Assembly: GCA_002440975.1 (NCBI GenBank)
Contig: DJWN01000128.1
Coordinates: 1-25,832, forward strand
Length of the DNA stretch: 25,832 nucleotides
Reading direction: 5' to 3'
Origin: Bacteroidales bacterium UBA6229
Lineage (GTDB): Bacteria > Bacteroidota > Bacteroidia > Bacteroidales > F082
Shown: positions 1-8,603 of the stretch, one piece after another
Layout of the letters: the number at the start of each line of letters is the position of its first letter
Numbering within the stretch: the first letter of the stretch is position 1
Translations under genes and position numbers: made by a program
Notes under the pieces: generated by a model
Seen by the model: only the letters and a program-made list of their open reading frames with translations
Database searches by the model: none
What the model was told of the DNA's origin: nothing

Positions 1-24
1 AAAATTTCTATTCGCTGTTTAAAT

Positions 25-52
25 AAAAAACCGGTCAGATTTTACTAACCGG
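25..52 (-). terminator. Intrinsic terminator of the acyl-CoA carboxylase operon
   Basis: Read on the minus strand, an 8-bp stem (CCGGTTAG with CTGACCGG, one G-U pair) closes a 6-nt loop and is followed directly by six T. It lies 25 bp beyond the stop of the carboxyltransferase gene, where the operon would end. Confidence 0.85.
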
Positions 53-77
53 CTTTTCAAGAAACTTTAATGTTCAA

Positions 78-1613
78 TTAAAGTGGAATATTTCCGTGTT
101 TTTTAGGAGGGTTAAGCTTTGACTTTGATTGTGTCATTTCCAGTGCCTGTATCAGCTTTACGCGGGTTTGTCGGGGATAAATGATTTCATCAATATAGCC
201 CAAAGCAGCTGCTTTGTATGGGCTGGCAAAAGTTAAACGATAGTCGTCAATAGCTTTTTTTCTCTCTTCCTCGTTTAATTTATTCTTATATATAATATTA
301 ACAGCACCTTCGGGACCCATCACTGCAATTTCGGCAGTTGGATAGGCGAAATTCATATCCGCACCAATATGCTTGCTCGACATCACATCATAAGCTCCGC
401 CATAGGCTTTGCGGGTGATGACAGTCAATTTGGGCACTGTTGCTTCTGCAAAGGCATATAACAGTTTAGCTCCGTGTTTGATGATTCCGCCAAACTCCTG
501 CGTGGTTCCGGGCAAAAATCCAGGCACATCCTCAAAGGTGATTAACGGAATATTAAAGGCGTCGCAAAAACGGACAAAACGGGCTGCTTTGGTGGAGCTG
601 TCGATATCGAGCACGCCAGCCAAAACCGCCGGCTGATTGGCAACAATACCTACCGGTTTACCACCCAGACGGGCAAATCCCACGATGATATTTTTGGCAT
701 AATAAGGTTGTATTTCAAAGAAATGATGATCATCAATAACCTTACTGATGATCTCGTGCATATCGTAGGGCTTGTTAGGATCATCGGGCACAATGGTATC
801 AAGCTTATCATCCTCGCGATTGATGTTATCCGTACACACTTTCACTGGCGGATCTTCCATATTGTTTGAAGGCAGAAAGCTCAGCAATTCGCGAAGCATC
901 ATCATGGCTTGTTCGTCATTTTCGGCCATCAGATGAGCCACACCACTTTTGGAATTATGCGTCATGGCACCACCCAGCTCGTCTTTTGTAACTTCCTCGT
1001 GTGTAACGGTTTTGATTACATCAGGTCCGGTTACGAACATATAAGAGGTATCTTTTACCATCATAATAAAATCGGTAATAGCCGGCGAATAAACGGCACC
1101 ACCGGCGCAGGGTCCGAGAATGGCAGAAATCTGTGGAATGACACCTGATGACATCACATTGCGATAAAAAATATCGGCATAACCTCCCAGGCTTTCCACA
1201 CCTTCCTGAATGCGTGCTCCTCCTGAATCGTTCAGTCCGATCACCGGTGCACCCATCTTCATGGCTAAATCCATGATCTTAACAATTTTATCCGCATTGG
1301 CACGGCTTAATGAACCTCCAAAAACAGTAAAATCCTGAGCAAATACATATACCAGACGTCCGTCTATTTTTCCATAACCCGTAACCACACCATCTCCCAA
1401 AAACTTTTGTTTGTCCATCTCAAAATCAGTTGTGCGATGGGTAACAAATTTGTCGATCTCGGCAAAAGTATTGGGATCGAGCAGGTCAATTAATCTTTCA
1501 CGTGCTGTCTTGCGTCCGGCCGCATGTTGTTTACCGATGCGCTCTTCTCCACCTCCAAGTTCGGCTTGGCTGTCTTTTTCCTGAAGCAGTTTGAATTTGT
1601 TTTCTATTGACAT
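78..1613 (-). CDS. pccB: Acyl-CoA carboxylase carboxyltransferase subunit (propionyl-CoA carboxylase beta / methylmalonyl-CoA decarboxylase alpha type)
   Basis: Transfers the carboxyl group from carboxybiotin to an acyl-CoA, most likely propionyl-CoA giving methylmalonyl-CoA, or the reverse reaction in propionate fermentation. The 511-residue protein has the two crotonase-like halves of the family. The N-terminal half carries LNDSGGARIQEG and GPCAGGAVYSPA. The C-terminal half carries FEDVPGFLPGTTQEFGGII and RKAYGGAYDVMSSKHIGAD, a stretch characteristic of PccB-type enzymes. Length is normal. I start at the ATG at 1613, which has an AAGGA site 5 nt upstream; an in-frame TTG at 1646 would overlap the preceding gene and add eleven Lys-rich residues. 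It is the last gene of a three-gene operon, 25 bp after the carrier protein. Substrate choice (propionyl versus acetyl) is inference from family and context. Confidence 0.93.
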   Translation of the reverse strand: MSIENKFKLLQEKDSQAELGGGEERIGKQHAAGRKTARERLIDLLDPNTFAEIDKFVTHRTTDFEMDKQKFLGDGVVTGYGKIDGRLVYVFAQDFTVFGGSLSRANADKIVKIMDLAMKMGAPVIGLNDSGGARIQEGVESLGGYADIFYRNVMSSGVIPQISAILGPCAGGAVYSPAITDFIMMVKDTSYMFVTGPDVIKTVTHEEVTKDELGGAMTHNSKSGVAHLMAENDEQAMMMLRELLSFLPSNNMEDPPVKVCTDNINREDDKLDTIVPDDPNKPYDMHEIISKVIDDHHFFEIQPYYAKNIIVGFARLGGKPVGIVANQPAVLAGVLDIDSSTKAARFVRFCDAFNIPLITFEDVPGFLPGTTQEFGGIIKHGAKLLYAFAEATVPKLTVITRKAYGGAYDVMSSKHIGADMNFAYPTAEIAVMGPEGAVNIIYKNKLNEEERKKAIDDYRLTFASPYKAAALGYIDEIIYPRQTRVKLIQALEMTQSKSKLNPPKKHGNIPL

Positions 1614-1618
1614 GGTTT

Positions 1619-1623
1619 TCCTT
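1619..1623 (-). promoter_or_regulatory. Ribosome binding site deciding the carboxyltransferase start
   Basis: AAGGA on the minus strand, 5 nt before the ATG at 1613. It favours this start over the in-frame TTG at 1646. Clear Shine-Dalgarno sites are uncommon in the rest of the window. Confidence 0.55.
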
Positions 1624-1638
1624 TTTTCTGTTGATTTC

Positions 1639-2145
1639 TTATTCAATAATCACCATAGGCTGGTCTCCGGCCACGGTATCACCTTCCTTTATAAGTACTT
1701 TTTTTATCAGCCGATCCTGCTTCACTTTATACTCACTTTCCATCTTCATGGCCGAAACTACGACAACAGTTTCACCGGCCTTAACCCGATCGCCTGCTTT
1801 AACAAGAACTTTAACCACTTTTCCGGGCATCGGTGAAGCGATTACCAGATCGTCTTCCCCGTCATCTTTTTTACGATTCATCAAGTACTTCGATTCAGCA
1901 TCAATTATCTGTACATCAAAGGATTCGTATAGGGTATTTACGGTATAGTTTTTAGCGTTTTTGGCTTCCACCAATTCAACATTAAACGAACTATTATCAT
2001 GAATAATGCTATAAACACCTCTTTCAACTTCAACTATATCAAGCTCATAGAGTTTGTCATCAAGCATTACCTGAATTTGATTCCCATTTCGGCTCAATAA
2101 TTCTGCCTGTGCAATGCGATCGTTAATCTTAATTTCGTACGACAT
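1639..2145 (-). CDS. Biotin carboxyl carrier protein of acyl-CoA carboxylase
   Basis: Carries the biotin that shuttles CO2 between the biotin carboxylase and carboxyltransferase encoded on either side. The 168 residues split into an N-terminal segment of about 95 residues that is probably structural or docking, and a C-terminal biotinyl domain (about 98-168). The biotinyl domain starts at SPMPGKV and holds the attachment motif AMKM with Lys134 as the biotinylated residue. The flanking sequence reads SAMKMES rather than the commoner EAMKM, but the lysine and both methionines are intact. The first ATG (2145) follows the biotin carboxylase stop by 20 bp, and no in-frame alternative is better placed. 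Free-standing carriers of this size are typical of the Bacteroidota carboxylase operon. Identification is firm; the N-terminal role is inference. Confidence 0.93.
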   Translation of the reverse strand: MSYEIKINDRIAQAELLSRNGNQIQVMLDDKLYELDIVEVERGVYSIIHDNSSFNVELVEAKNAKNYTVNTLYESFDVQIIDAESKYLMNRKKDDGEDDLVIASPMPGKVVKVLVKAGDRVKAGETVVVVSAMKMESEYKVKQDRLIKKVLIKEGDTVAGDQPMVIIE

Positions 2146-2165
2146 AATGTAGTGGGATAAATATT

Positions 2166-3674
2166 TTACAATCTCAAAATCGAACGTTTCCGACCAAAGT
2201 CTTTCCAGCTGCTTCCCAGCTCTTTTGTGGGTACTGTGGGTTGCAATTTCTCAAGCTTGGTGAGATAATCAAAAAAGGCAGTGATGGCAGCAACGTCCTC
2301 GCATCGTCCGCTACAATGTCTGCGGGGCTGAAGGTATTGCTGATTCTCTTCAATAAAATGCGTGTTGTAACGTCCTTCTACGAAGGCCGGCACTTCCAGA
2401 ATACGATGCAAATAAGGTATGGAGGTTTTTACTCCAGTGATTTTGTAGTTGTACAAGGCACGTTTAAGGCGGGCTATTGCTTCTTCACGTGTTTCGCCCC
2501 AAACGATAAGCTTTGAGATCATAGGGTCGTAATACATCGGTATTTCATAGCCTTCGTAGGCATATCCATCATGTCGCACACCCAATCCCAATGGTTCGGT
2601 TATGTGTTTTATTATTCCGGGCGAAGGCATGAAGTTATTATCCGAATCTTCGGCATAGATCCGTACCTCGATGGCATGTCCGCTTTGTTTCAGATCTTCC
2701 TGCTTAAACTTGAGTGGCAATCCGTTGGCAATATTTATTTGCTGCTTCACCAGATCCACACCTACCACACGTTCCGTAATCGGATGCTCCACCTGAAGCC
2801 TGGTATTCATCTCCAAAAAGTAATAGTTCAGATTGTCATCCATAATAAACTCAATGGTTCCTGCACCATGATAGTTCACAGCTTTGGCGGCAGCCACTGC
2901 AGCTTCGCCCATCCGGGCTCTCACTTCGGAGGTCATGATGGGTGATGGCGTTTCTTCAACCACTTTTTGATGCCTTCTCTGAACCGAACATTCCCGTTCA
3001 AAAAGGTGAACCACATTCCCATGTTTATCTCCTAATATCTGAAACTCAATGTGGTGCGGCGAAGCGATATATTTTTCAATATAAACAGCATCGTCACCAA
3101 AAGCTGCTTTGGCTTCGGAGCGTGCTGCCGAAACAGCTTCGATAATCTTTGATTCTTCCTTTACCAGTCGCATTCCTTTTCCACCTCCACCGGCACTGGC
3201 TTTGATCATCACAGGTAAGCCGATTTCCTTAATCACTTCAACTGCCTTTTTAAGATCGGTAATGGGTTCGGTGGTGCCTGGCACAACTGGCACATTGGCT
3301 GCAATCATTGTTTTGCGTGCGGTAATTTTATCGCCCATGGTTTCGATTGCATAAGGATCGGGGCCGATAAAAATAATGCCTTCCTTTTGGCATAAAGCCG
3401 AAAAAGAAGCATTCTCGGATAAAAAACCATATCCGGGATGTATGGCATCTGCACCGGACTTTTTGGCTACCTCCAGAATTCTGTCCATTCTCAGGTAGCT
3501 CTCAGCCGAAGGCGATGGTCCGATAAAGTAAGCCTCATCAGCATAGCGCACATGCATCGAGCTACGATCGGCCTCCGAAAAAACCCCTACCGTTTTGATG
3601 CCCATTTCCCTGCACGAACGCATGATGCGTACAGCTATCTCGCCCCTGTTGGCTACTAATACTTTTTTTATCAT
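2166..3674 (-). CDS. accC: Biotin carboxylase subunit of acyl-CoA carboxylase
   Basis: ATP-dependent carboxylation of biotin on the carrier protein, first half-reaction of the complex. The 502-residue protein has the standard order: an N-terminal pre-ATP-grasp domain starting KKVLVANRGEIAVRIMRS, an ATP-grasp domain with glycine loop AGGGGKGM (161-168) after Lys159, RECSVQRRHQKVVEE (227-241) and catalytic-site motif FLEMNTRLQVEHPITE (286-301), then a C-terminal domain with EVRIYAED. The last 50 or so residues, after NTHFIEEN, form a short tail without a biotinyl domain, so biotin is carried by the separate downstream protein. It is the first gene of the operon. The alternative symbol pccA would fit equally well; whether it also serves fatty-acid synthesis cannot be told from sequence. 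Confidence 0.94.
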   Translation of the reverse strand: MIKKVLVANRGEIAVRIMRSCREMGIKTVGVFSEADRSSMHVRYADEAYFIGPSPSAESYLRMDRILEVAKKSGADAIHPGYGFLSENASFSALCQKEGIIFIGPDPYAIETMGDKITARKTMIAANVPVVPGTTEPITDLKKAVEVIKEIGLPVMIKASAGGGGKGMRLVKEESKIIEAVSAARSEAKAAFGDDAVYIEKYIASPHHIEFQILGDKHGNVVHLFERECSVQRRHQKVVEETPSPIMTSEVRARMGEAAVAAAKAVNYHGAGTIEFIMDDNLNYYFLEMNTRLQVEHPITERVVGVDLVKQQINIANGLPLKFKQEDLKQSGHAIEVRIYAEDSDNNFMPSPGIIKHITEPLGLGVRHDGYAYEGYEIPMYYDPMISKLIVWGETREEAIARLKRALYNYKITGVKTSIPYLHRILEVPAFVEGRYNTHFIEENQQYLQPRRHCSGRCEDVAAITAFFDYLTKLEKLQPTVPTKELGSSWKDFGRKRSILRL

Positions 3675-3737
3675 AGATTAAATGTATGTTGTTTTATTCC
3701 AGATTTTTAATGCTTTTTAAATCCGAATTAAAGCCGG

Positions 3738-3745
3738 TAAAGATA
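3738..3745 (-). promoter_or_regulatory. Candidate -7 element for the carboxylase operon
   Basis: Minus strand TATCTTTA matches the Bacteroidota -7 consensus TAnnTTTG in all but the last base, 63 bp upstream of the biotin carboxylase ATG. No TTTG-like -33 box lies about 20 bp further upstream, so this is weak. Confidence 0.3.
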
Positions 3746-3955
3746 CAACTTAATTCAAAAAATGATAATTTAGACCAAATAAGAATAGTGTTATTTATTT
3801 CACAATGAGGGTTTTGCCGAAACGAACCAACATTTTTCAGTCTGGATACATAATCGAAATATCTTAGCAATGCGTCTTAAATTTTAGATGATAAAAACTT
3901 AAGCAGCGGCTAACTTTCGCTCATTGATTATGAAAGTCTCAATCAAAATTTAGTG

Positions 3956-3963
3956 TAACTTTG
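3956..3963 (+). promoter_or_regulatory. Candidate -7 element for the hybrid kinase gene
   Basis: TAACTTTG is an exact match to TAnnTTTG, 20 bp before the ATG at 3984, which would give a leader of roughly 15 nt. No clear -33 box is present at the expected distance. Confidence 0.4.
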
Positions 3964-3983
3964 TGTGAGTAAACGCAGGAAAA

Positions 3984-5894
3984 ATGCATTCCCAGCTCTT
4001 GAGCAACTTATTTACAATGCAATACAATTTTCAAAAACTAATTCAATATGGATTGATTTTTTTTGTGTGCATTCTGGTTTTGCTGCAATATAGTAATGTG
4101 CAAGCACAATCAGCACGCCTGGTATTTAAGATAGACAGCCTCGAAATGAAGCTTTCTGAAGCTGCTACCGATGATCAGAAGGCAATAAAGCTGGAGCTGG
4201 CAAAAGCCTACCTCCATATCGACACCAGCACTACCATACGTTATTTAAAAGTCATTACAGCCGATACAAAACACAACTCAACTGATATCCAGTACAATAT
4301 CGAAGCCTTAAAACTACTGGCCGGGATTCAGGCTGATCAAAACAATTTCGACAGTGCTGCCTATTACCTCAACAAAGCCCTCACGCTTTTGGCTGAATCC
4401 AATTATTCTTCGGAAAACCAGGCTTCGAAACCGTTTGCGGAATTAACCAATAAAAAACAAGCTGACTCTATTAGTGCAAACACCATCATTCTTGTTGCGG
4501 CCTTGTTGCTCTTAGTTATCTTACTTATTCTGACGATATACAAAAGAATTAAAACTCAAAAAAAACTCAAATCGCTACAACAAGCCGAACAAAAGCTTCT
4601 CGGGGAATACAAGCAAAAAGAAGCAGCCATCGAAGCCGAAGTAAAGAGCCGGACTGCCGAACTGGAGTCAAAGCTTCAAGAGCATCGCGAGAAAGACCTC
4701 AAACTTAAAATCGCCCTCAAAAAAGCCGAAGATGCCAATTACCTGAAAAACGCCTTTCTTGGTAATATGAGTCACGAAATCCGTACGCCACTTAATGGAA
4801 TCATTGGATTTTCGAGCTTGCTCGAAACAGAGCTTTCGCTGATGGAGAACAAAACGCTTTACGAGTATGCACAGGGCATACAACAAAGTGGCGACAGGTT
4901 ACTAAACCTGCTCAACAACATCATTGATATCAGTCGGATCGAAGCCAACGACATAGATATAGAACTTCACGAATGTGCTGTAAATGAAATTCTTCAAAAT
5001 GTGATTGATCTCACCATTTTTGCTGCAAACGAAAAATCACTGGCATTCAAAGCCAAACTGGAAGAAGTACCGCCAATCATTGCTGATACTGCCAAACTAA
5101 TGCGTGTTTTTCATATCCTGGTTGATAATGCGATCAAATACACTAACGAAGGATTTGTTACCATCCACAGCCATTACAACCCTCAGAATAACAGGGTTAT
5201 TATCAAAATAAAAGATACCGGTGTTGGCATGGAAGATTCCTATCAGCACCACCTTTTTGAAGCTTTCAGACAAGAAAGTTCGGGCTATGGCCGCTCCTAC
5301 CAGGGTGCCGGTTTAGGACTTCCACTGGCCAAAAGATTGCTCGATCTGATGCAGGGCGAAATACAAATTGACAGTAAACGCAATGTGGGTACCACAGTTA
5401 CTATAGGTTTATCATGCAAACCCAATGCAAACGAAAAACAAACTGTTTTATCAGAACTTCCAATACCCAATGCACCTGAAATTGGCAGACTGGACATTTT
5501 TATCGTAGAAGATGACCGGATGAATCGCCTGGTGCTTCAAAAAATACTTCAAAAAGCAGGGCAAATTACTATGGCTGTGGACGGAGAAGAAACACTCAAG
5601 ATCATCAGCGAGCGACATAAAAAAGCTCATGTCTTTCAGGTGATGCTTTTTGATATCAACCTGCCTTCGCCCTGGGATGGAATTCAATTGATGCACAAGA
5701 TAAAAGCAGATTATCCCATTTATAAAAATATCCCATTTATTGCCCAAACTGCTTATGCCATGGCCGGCGATCGAGAAAAAATGCTCGAGGCAGGTTTTGA
5801 TGATTATATTGCCAAACCTATTAATAAAAACGAATTAATGACCATCATTAAAAATCAATTGGATAAACTTAGCAAATTAGAACAACTCATTTAA
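3984..5894 (+). CDS. Membrane hybrid sensor histidine kinase with C-terminal receiver domain
   Basis: Signal-transducing kinase of unknown input. The 636 residues hold: a hydrophobic N-terminal signal/anchor (about 20-38, ending VQAQ); a helical periplasmic region (about 45-160) with TPR-like repeats and no recognised ligand motif; a transmembrane helix (about 167-187); a charged coiled coil (190-250); a HisKA domain with His264 in NMSHEIRTPLNG; an ATPase domain with Asn382, DTGVGM (411-416) and GAGLGL (441-446); and a receiver with acidic pocket Asp510/Asp511, phosphoacceptor Asp557, Thr589 and Lys611. All catalytic residues are present. There is no DNA-binding output and no adjacent regulator, so phosphate probably passes to a partner elsewhere. 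AGGA lies 3 nt before the chosen ATG; Met12 (4017) is an alternative start that would give a more usual signal peptide. Confidence 0.92.
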   Translation: MHSQLLSNLFTMQYNFQKLIQYGLIFFVCILVLLQYSNVQAQSARLVFKIDSLEMKLSEAATDDQKAIKLELAKAYLHIDTSTTIRYLKVITADTKHNSTDIQYNIEALKLLAGIQADQNNFDSAAYYLNKALTLLAESNYSSENQASKPFAELTNKKQADSISANTIILVAALLLLVILLILTIYKRIKTQKKLKSLQQAEQKLLGEYKQKEAAIEAEVKSRTAELESKLQEHREKDLKLKIALKKAEDANYLKNAFLGNMSHEIRTPLNGIIGFSSLLETELSLMENKTLYEYAQGIQQSGDRLLNLLNNIIDISRIEANDIDIELHECAVNEILQNVIDLTIFAANEKSLAFKAKLEEVPPIIADTAKLMRVFHILVDNAIKYTNEGFVTIHSHYNPQNNRVIIKIKDTGVGMEDSYQHHLFEAFRQESSGYGRSYQGAGLGLPLAKRLLDLMQGEIQIDSKRNVGTTVTIGLSCKPNANEKQTVLSELPIPNAPEIGRLDIFIVEDDRMNRLVLQKILQKAGQITMAVDGEETLKIISERHKKAHVFQVMLFDINLPSPWDGIQLMHKIKADYPIYKNIPFIAQTAYAMAGDREKMLEAGFDDYIAKPINKNELMTIIKNQLDKLSKLEQLI

Positions 5895-5958
5895 TCATTA
5901 TCAAACTGATTCAAAAATCCTTGAATAATTAATACCAATAACATAAAATTTTTTAATC

Positions 5959-7038
5959 ATGTCGAACAAATTATCTGATCACGTAAAGCCGGGTGTTGCC
6001 AGTGGCGACGACCTGCAAACCATTTTTAAATTTGCCAAAGCCGGTCAATATGCGATGCCAGCCGTCAACGTTATAGGAACCGACTCTGTTAATGCTGTGC
6101 TCGAAGCTGCCCGCGAAGTGAACTCACCTGTTATCATTCAGTTTTCGAATGGAGGAGCAGCCTTTTATGCCGGAAAGGGCCTTAGCAACGAAGGTGAAAA
6201 AGCAGCCATTGCAGGAGCTATTTCCGGAGCCCACCACATTCATCAATTAGCTGAATACTATGGTGTTCCTGTTATTTTGCATACCGATCATGCTGCCAAA
6301 AAATTACTTCCCTGGATTGATGGTCTGCTCGATGCCGGAGAAGCATTTTACAAGCAATATGGAAAGCCGTTGTTCAGTTCTCATATGCTCGATCTTTCGG
6401 AAGAGCCTCTGGAGGAAAACCTTGAAATAAGCAAACGCTACCTCGAACGCATGTCGAAAATGGGCATGACGCTTGAAATTGAACTGGGTATCACGGGCGG
6501 TGAAGAAGATGGTGTGGATAACAGCGGTGTTGACAGCTCAAAACTTTACACCCAACCCGAAGAGGTAGCCCGTGCTTTTGAAGTGCTTCGGAGTGTGAGT
6601 GATCGCTTTACGGTGGCAGCAGCTTTTGGCAATGTGCATGGTGTTTATAAGCCTGGCAATGTAAAATTGCAACCCATCATTTTGCATAATTCCCAAAAAT
6701 ATATTCAGGAAAAATTTAAAACAGACCCCAATCCTGTGAATTTTGTATTCCACGGAGGTTCGGGATCAGAGCCTGCACAAATCAAAGAAGCCCTTGGATA
6801 TGGCGTGGTAAAAATGAATATTGACACCGATACCCAGTGGGCCTTCTGGGATGGTGTGCGTAAGTTTGAAGCTAAAAACCACGATTATCTGCAAGCTCAG
6901 ATTGGAAATCCGGATGGCGAAGACAGCCCAAACAAAAAATATTACGACCCGCGCAAATGGCTTCGCGAAGGTGAAAAAGCTATGATCGAACGCCTAAAGA
7001 TTGCTTTCAGTGATCTGAATTGCATTAACAGGTATTAA
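5959..7038 (+). CDS. fbaA: Class II fructose-bisphosphate aldolase
   Basis: Zinc-dependent cleavage of fructose 1,6-bisphosphate to dihydroxyacetone phosphate and glyceraldehyde 3-phosphate, and the reverse in gluconeogenesis; cytoplasmic. At 359 residues it has the length of the E. coli FbaA (class IIA) type. Visible active-site features are ILHTDHAAK with catalytic Asp110 and zinc ligand His111, the flexible GGEEDGVDN loop (180-188), zinc ligands His227 (GNVHGVYKPGN) and His265 (FHGGSGS), and the phosphate-binding NIDTDTQWA. The gene follows the hybrid kinase by 64 bp on the same strand, but that looks like proximity rather than a functional link, and it ends at its own terminator. I saw no good promoter motif in the short gap, so read-through from the kinase gene is possible. 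Confidence 0.97.
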   Translation: MSNKLSDHVKPGVASGDDLQTIFKFAKAGQYAMPAVNVIGTDSVNAVLEAAREVNSPVIIQFSNGGAAFYAGKGLSNEGEKAAIAGAISGAHHIHQLAEYYGVPVILHTDHAAKKLLPWIDGLLDAGEAFYKQYGKPLFSSHMLDLSEEPLEENLEISKRYLERMSKMGMTLEIELGITGGEEDGVDNSGVDSSKLYTQPEEVARAFEVLRSVSDRFTVAAAFGNVHGVYKPGNVKLQPIILHNSQKYIQEKFKTDPNPVNFVFHGGSGSEPAQIKEALGYGVVKMNIDTDTQWAFWDGVRKFEAKNHDYLQAQIGNPDGEDSPNKKYYDPRKWLREGEKAMIERLKIAFSDLNCINRY

Positions 7039-7055
7039 GCTTTTCGTGTTAAAAG

Positions 7056-7092
7056 AAAAAATGCCGGAAAATTAGTTTCCCGGCATTTTTTT
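7056..7092. terminator. Bidirectional terminator between aldolase and pseudouridine synthase genes
   Basis: The arms AAAATGCCGG-AAA and TTTC-CCGGCATTTT pair with a single bulged C around a 5-nt ATTAG loop. A-rich and T-rich flanks give a U-tract on both strands. It lies between the convergent stops at 7038 and 7107. Confidence 0.85.
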
Positions 7093-7106
7093 GAATCTAT
7101 TACTTT

Positions 7107-8375
7107 CTATTTCAACATTTTAAGCATCGATACTTCCTTTTCGGATAAATGACGCCAATGTCCACGCGGGAGATTGATCTTGGTGAGGCTGGCAAAGCGC
7201 ACCCGATCCAGCTTTTCCACTTTATAGCCAAGGCTTTCAAAAATCCTACGTACAATGCGATTGCGGCCTGAATGCAATTCGATTCCTACTTCCTTTTTCG
7301 ATTCCACACCAGTGACCCAGGCTATGACATCTACTTTAATGGGACCATCTTCGAGCTCAATTCCATCAGCAATTTTTAGCAAATCGTTTTTTGTAAGCGC
7401 TTTGTCGAGTGTGACATGATACAGTTTTTTTACACCATATTTGGGATGGGTGAGCTTTTTGGCCAATTCGCCATCATTAGTCAGCAATAGCAATCCAAGT
7501 GTATTTCTATCCAGGCGGCCAACGGGATAAATGCGTTCATCACAGGCCTTGGCCACTAATTCCATCACGGTTTTACGATCCATCGGGTCGTCAGCCGTAG
7601 TCAAAAAACCCTTGGGTTTGTTAAGCAGTACATAACGAAGCACCTCCCTTCTGAGGGTTTGCCCGCCATAAGCTACCTTGTCGTCCCTGCTAACTTTGGT
7701 TCCCAGTTGTGTCACCACTTTTCCGTTGACAGTAACAGCACCGGCTTCAATCAGTTTGTCGGCTTCGCGGCGTGAGCAAACACCCGAATCGGCCAGGTAT
7801 TTATTCAATCTGATCAATCCATTATCTTCTCTTTCAAAGCCTTTTGGTGAGGCAGCTTTGCGCGAATAGGATTTGCGTCCGTATTGTTCTTTTCCGCGAT
7901 GCTCATCGCGTTGGGGGCGATCAAAATCGCGGCGACCTCCTCTGGAAGATCTTTCCTTAAAACTTCCTTTCTCGCTCTCAGAAGATCTTCTTTCCTTAGC
8001 AAACTGCGGTCTGGGATAACTTCTGTCGCTACTTGTCCGATCGTCACGTTCGGAATGGTCAAAATTACGACCATCTCTTCCCGAAGGTCTTTCCCTGTAT
8101 GCGCCCTTTTCGCCGTCAGCCGATCTGCGATCTTTGTTAAATTGTGGTTTAGGATAGCTTCTGTCATTTCCGGAGCGATCCTTGCCAGCACGTCCGTATG
8201 TTGGTCTCTGATCCCTGTTTCCGGTGGATTTATAAGGCCTGCGTTCCGGTTTTCTGCTGTCGTCTTCTTCTTTACCGTAAGGCTTCGAAAACCGTGGTTT
8301 TTCCTGTCTTTCAATATTTCGATCGTCTGTTTTTCGGATTCTGGGTCTCTTTTCGGATTGATCTTTTGAGTTCAT
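7107..8375 (-). CDS. RluB/RsuA-family pseudouridine synthase with long disordered N-terminal extension
   Basis: Isomerises a uridine to pseudouridine, most likely in 23S rRNA (RluB group). From the ATG at 8375 the protein has 422 residues. Residues 1-185 are a low-complexity Arg/Ser/Asp/Lys-rich extension containing two 46-residue tandem units (71-116 and 117-162). An S4 RNA-binding domain follows (from about 187, LIRLNKYLADSGVCSRREA), then the catalytic domain with GRLDRNTLGLLLLTNDGE and catalytic Asp289. The C-terminal NRIVRRIFESLGY segment is standard for RsuA/RluB/E/F. I chose 8375 because a good promoter lies just upstream at 8397-8427. An earlier in-frame TTG (8426) falls inside that promoter and cannot be the start. 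The catalytic part is ordinary; such basic tails are common in Bacteroidota homologues and probably bind RNA (inference). Confidence 0.93.
   Translation of the reverse strand: MNSKDQSEKRPRIRKTDDRNIERQEKPRFSKPYGKEEDDSRKPERRPYKSTGNRDQRPTYGRAGKDRSGNDRSYPKPQFNKDRRSADGEKGAYRERPSGRDGRNFDHSERDDRTSSDRSYPRPQFAKERRSSESEKGSFKERSSRGGRRDFDRPQRDEHRGKEQYGRKSYSRKAASPKGFEREDNGLIRLNKYLADSGVCSRREADKLIEAGAVTVNGKVVTQLGTKVSRDDKVAYGGQTLRREVLRYVLLNKPKGFLTTADDPMDRKTVMELVAKACDERIYPVGRLDRNTLGLLLLTNDGELAKKLTHPKYGVKKLYHVTLDKALTKNDLLKIADGIELEDGPIKVDVIAWVTGVESKKEVGIELHSGRNRIVRRIFESLGYKVEKLDRVRFASLTKINLPRGHWRHLSEKEVSMLKMLK
7890..8165 (-). repeat. Tandem duplication of a 138-bp unit inside the pseudouridine synthase gene
   Basis: Two adjacent 138-bp units (8165-8028 and 8027-7890 on the minus strand) encode 46 residues each, beginning DRSYPKPQFNKDRRS and DRSYPRPQFAKERRS. 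They share the same positions for EKG, RER/KER and FD, with no length change. The duplication lies entirely in the disordered extension and keeps frame. Confidence 0.8.
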
Positions 8376-8396
8376 TATCGGATATTTTTGGGGCGG

Positions 8397-8427
8397 CAAA
8401 GATAGTCTGAATTCACGACATAACAAG
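8397..8427 (-). promoter_or_regulatory. Promoter of the pseudouridine synthase gene
   Basis: On the minus strand a -33 box CTTG (8427-8424) is followed after 19 bp by a perfect -7 box TATCTTTG (8404-8397). Transcription would begin near 8390, giving a leader of about 15 nt to the ATG at 8375. It is the best match to the Bacteroidota consensus in the window and fixes the start codon. Confidence 0.7.
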
Positions 8428-8531
8428 CCTTTATAGCAACGCCTTTCGGATTAATCAGATGATCCTTGATTTAATGCCTAGTGAAAAATCGTGGATTCAA
8501 TACCAAAAAAGCTGAAATAATTAAAAAAGAT

Positions 8532-8563
8532 TTTGCATTCAGCCTTAAACTTTTGTATATTAG
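8532..8563 (+). promoter_or_regulatory. Promoter of the Usp fusion gene
   Basis: TTTG (8532-8535), 20 bp, then TATATTAG (8556-8563), which agrees with TAnnTTTG in 7 of 8 positions. The predicted start of transcription is about 30 nt before the ATG at 8604. Confidence 0.5.
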
Positions 8564-8603
8564 TTGGCTTTTCGAAAGATGAAAATACACAAAACCCAAA
8601 CTT

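Larger units (their letters stand above)
3675..3983. other. Divergent intergenic region between the carboxylase operon and the hybrid kinase gene
   Basis: This 309-bp AT-rich region separates two divergent genes, so it should hold both promoters. I see a minus-strand -7-like element at 3738-3745 and a plus-strand one at 3956-3963. Neither has a convincing -33 partner. There is no credible small ORF, RNA gene or strong hairpin. Confidence 0.6.

Noticed and set aside
1614..1646. In-frame TTG start 11 codons upstream for the carboxyltransferase
   Set aside because: It overlaps the end of the carrier-protein gene, encodes a Lys-rich stretch unlike the family, and the ATG at 1613 has a proper AAGGA site.
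7814..8314. Two long open frames (minus 7814-8314 and plus 7884-8369) over the basic extension
   Set aside because: Both are by-products of the biased Arg/Ser/Asp codons of the real gene. They lack start context, promoters and recognisable domains.
8376..8426. In-frame TTG start 17 codons upstream for the pseudouridine synthase
   Set aside because: The TTG is part of the -33 box of a consensus promoter, so it is not transcribed.
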